In this document: positions 32,766 through 34,128 of the stretch, piece by piece
Position numbering within the stretch: the stretch's first letter is position 1
Layout: every line of letters starts with the position of its first letter
Assembly (NCBI GenBank): GCA_947165755.1
Contig: CAMVBR010000005.1
Span: 1 to 34,128, forward strand
DNA: 34,128 bases
From: an uncultured Clostridia bacterium
GTDB taxonomy: Bacteria > Bacillota > Clostridia > Oscillospirales > Acutalibacteraceae
Direction: 5' to 3'
Translations under genes and position numbers: made by a program
The notes under the pieces: generated by a model
Database searches by the model: none
What the model saw: the letters and a program-made list of their open reading frames with translations, nothing else
What the model was told of the DNA's origin: nothing

Positions 32766-33857
32766 TTACTGAACCATGCTGGCGATCTCAGCCGCAAAGT
32801 TGTCTTCCTTCTTTTCGATGCCTTCGCCCTTTTCAAAACGCACGAAGCCGGAAGCATTGATCTTGGCGCCGAGCTTCTTTGCCACGTTTGCGATATAATC
32901 GCCTACGCTGCCCTCAAACACGTCGCCGCGGACGAACACCTGATCAAGCAGGCAAACTTCTTTGATCTGCTTGGAAAGACGGCCTTCGATCGCTTTGCCG
33001 AAGATCGGGTCGGCGGCAAATTCCGCCTTCCCCGCAACAGCAACCTGGGCAAACGCGGCAACAGCCTCGGGAGAAAGGAAGTTGAACAGGAACTTATTGT
33101 TCTTCTCCGCCTCATAAGCAGCAAGATCGGCGTCGCTGAGCAGCCCCTGCTCGATCGCTCTGTTGATCACTTTCACAAGAATGGGCTTGGGAAGCGTATC
33201 CGGCTTATTAAGAGCGCTTTCAACGGTGATATTTCTCATTTTCTCAAGCTCTTCCGCAGAAATATCGGCATGGCTGAGATATTCGGGATTCATAGCGGCA
33301 ACCTGCATGGCAACGTTTTTGCCCATTGCCACAAATTCGTCGTTATCGGCAGCGTCCGTATCAAACGATACGAGCACGCCCACGGAACCGCCGGCATGGA
33401 TATAGGAAACGGCAGTACCTTCCACAAGAGCGAAACGGCGAAGCTTCATATTTTCACGGATCTTCAGGAAGAGCTCCTGGATCGCCTCGTCAACGGTAAC
33501 GGAACCGTCGGCGATCGTGGCGGCCTTCAGCGCGTCAAGATCAGCGGGGCGGGCAAGAACGGCAGTTTTTGCGATACGGGTGGCAAGCTCTTTGAACTCG
33601 GGGTTTTTGCCCACGAAGTCGGTTTCGCAGTTCACTTCCACGAGCGCAGAAGCGGTACCGTCGGAATAAACGCCGATGGTGCCTTCCGCGGCAACGCGGG
33701 AAGCCTTCTTTGCCTGAGAGGCAAGGCCTTTTTCACGAAGGATCTCAACAGCCTTTTCCACATTGCCGTCGGCTTCCACAAGAGCTTTCTTGCAGTCCAT
33801 CATGCCAACGCCGGTCTTCTCTCTGAGGGCCTGTACGTCTTTTGCCGTAAAATTCAT
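32766..33857 (-). CDS. tsf: Translation elongation factor Ts
   Basis: EF-Ts is the nucleotide exchange factor for EF-Tu. The 363-residue protein opens with the UBA-like FTAKDVQALREKTGVGMMDC and contains CETDFVGKN, the TDFVxxN signature that contacts EF-Tu. The end is FVRFEKGEGIEKKEDNFAAEI. Most EF-Ts of this phylum have about 300 residues; here roughly 60 extra residues lie between about 215 and 280, before GRLSKQIKEVCLLDQ. AGGAGG is about ten bases upstream. It follows rpsB, with a hairpin between them. Confidence 0.95.
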   Translation of the reverse strand: MNFTAKDVQALREKTGVGMMDCKKALVEADGNVEKAVEILREKGLASQAKKASRVAAEGTIGVYSDGTASALVEVNCETDFVGKNPEFKELATRIAKTAVLARPADLDALKAATIADGSVTVDEAIQELFLKIRENMKLRRFALVEGTAVSYIHAGGSVGVLVSFDTDAADNDEFVAMGKNVAMQVAAMNPEYLSHADISAEELEKMRNITVESALNKPDTLPKPILVKVINRAIEQGLLSDADLAAYEAEKNNKFLFNFLSPEAVAAFAQVAVAGKAEFAADPIFGKAIEGRLSKQIKEVCLLDQVFVRGDVFEGSVGDYIANVAKKLGAKINASGFVRFEKGEGIEKKEDNFAAEIASMVQ

Positions 33858-33898
33858 AATATTTTATCCTCCTATTAACAATAATAACCGATTATCAA

Positions 33899-33930
33899 AT
33901 GAAAGCCCGCACGCGGTACGGGCATTTCAT
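33899..33930 (-). terminator. Hairpin between rpsB and tsf, possible attenuator
   Basis: GCCCG and CGGGC pair, extended by ATGAAA and TTTCAT, in the 80-base rpsB-tsf gap. On the minus strand the stem is followed by a short T/A-rich run (TTTCATTTGATAAT) rather than a solid T-tract, so it probably lowers rather than ends tsf transcription. Confidence 0.6.
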
Positions 33931-33937
33931 ATACTTA

Positions 33938-34128
33938 TTATTCAGCGGCTTCTTCGGCTGCCTCTGCGGGAACGGCAGCGCTCTGCTCACCCTGGCGGCC
34001 TTCGATCACGGCGTCGGCCATAGCGCCGGCAATGAGCTTCACGGCTCTGATGGCGTCGTCGTTGCCGGGGATCACGTAGTCGATCTCATCGGGATCGCAG
34101 TTGGTGTCCACGATGGCCACGATGGGGA
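33938..34128 (-). CDS. rpsB: 30S ribosomal protein S2, C-terminal part; cut by window edge
   Basis: Only the last 63 codons are present. [24 protein letters not shown] is the highly conserved end of the S2 core (shown in part), followed by [20 protein letters not shown] 20-residue Ala/Glu-rich tail, common in Bacillota, follows. The start lies beyond the window. rpsB followed by tsf is the universal order. Confidence 0.95.
   Translation of the reverse strand, partial: PIVAIVDTNCDPDEIDYVIPGNDDAIRAVKLIAGAMADAVIEGRQGEQSAAVPAEAAEEAAE

Noticed and set aside
1-34128. CRISPR array, tRNA or rRNA genes, prophage or IS transposase
   Set aside because: No spaced repeat clusters, tRNA cloverleaf, rRNA sequence or transposase-like product was noticed on either strand.

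Overview
The window looks like ordinary chromosome from a Gram-positive, low-to-moderate GC bacterium of the Bacillota, most likely class Clostridia. The evidence is the gene content: a GerW/YtfJ-type sporulation protein next to a DUF2953 protein, ScpA/ScpB, RemA (DUF370), a DUF512 radical-SAM protein beside Der, CdaA/CdaR for cyclic di-AMP, DUF1385 next to PrmC, and strong AGGAGG-type ribosome binding sites. I cannot place it below class. No tRNA, rRNA, CRISPR array, phage gene or transposase gene is visible.

Layout. From about 16.1 kb down to base 1 the minus strand carries a nearly unbroken run of 20 genes with gaps of about 60 bases or less and many overlaps: an aminotransferase, ispF, cdaA, cdaR, a lipoprotein, a response regulator and its histidine kinase, DUF1385, prmC, an M50 protease, scpA, scpB, DUF2953, gerW, an rluB-like gene, yicC, remA, gmk, rpoZ and the 5' part of priA. 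A TTGTAA-17-TATTAT promoter precedes it. From 16.2 to 21.6 kb, also on minus, lie pgi with a small P-loop gene, then yceD-rpmF behind a perfect consensus promoter (TTGACA-17-TATAAT), then a DUF512 radical-SAM gene and der. dacF (minus) and mtaB (plus) diverge at about 22.9 kb. upp, rpiB, tsaB and tsaE (minus) follow, then rodA (plus), which ends tail to tail with the pcrA operon (a DivIVA-like gene, a fumarase beta subunit, pcrA). nagB (plus) diverges from that operon, and the window ends in the minus-strand rpsB-tsf pair.

How the genes work together. Most are housekeeping: nucleotide supply (gmk, upp, rpiB), translation and RNA modification (rpsB, tsf, rpmF, yceD, der, prmC, rluB, tsaB/tsaE, mtaB), chromosome handling (scpA/scpB, priA, pcrA) and the cell envelope (rodA, dacF, nagB, cdaA/cdaR, the lipoprotein and two-component system). 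MtaB acts on the t6A base that TsaB and TsaE help to make.

The least ordinary part is the 327-base space between the converging genes mtaB and upp. It is filled by an element of about 300 bases with imperfect 37-base terminal inverted repeats. Each end is itself a terminator-like hairpin, two internal hairpins share a related 15-base core in opposite orientation, and there is a third stem. It contains no credible gene and could be a MITE-like insertion or a structured RNA. A second unexplained feature is a tandem 22-base direct repeat between dacF and mtaB.
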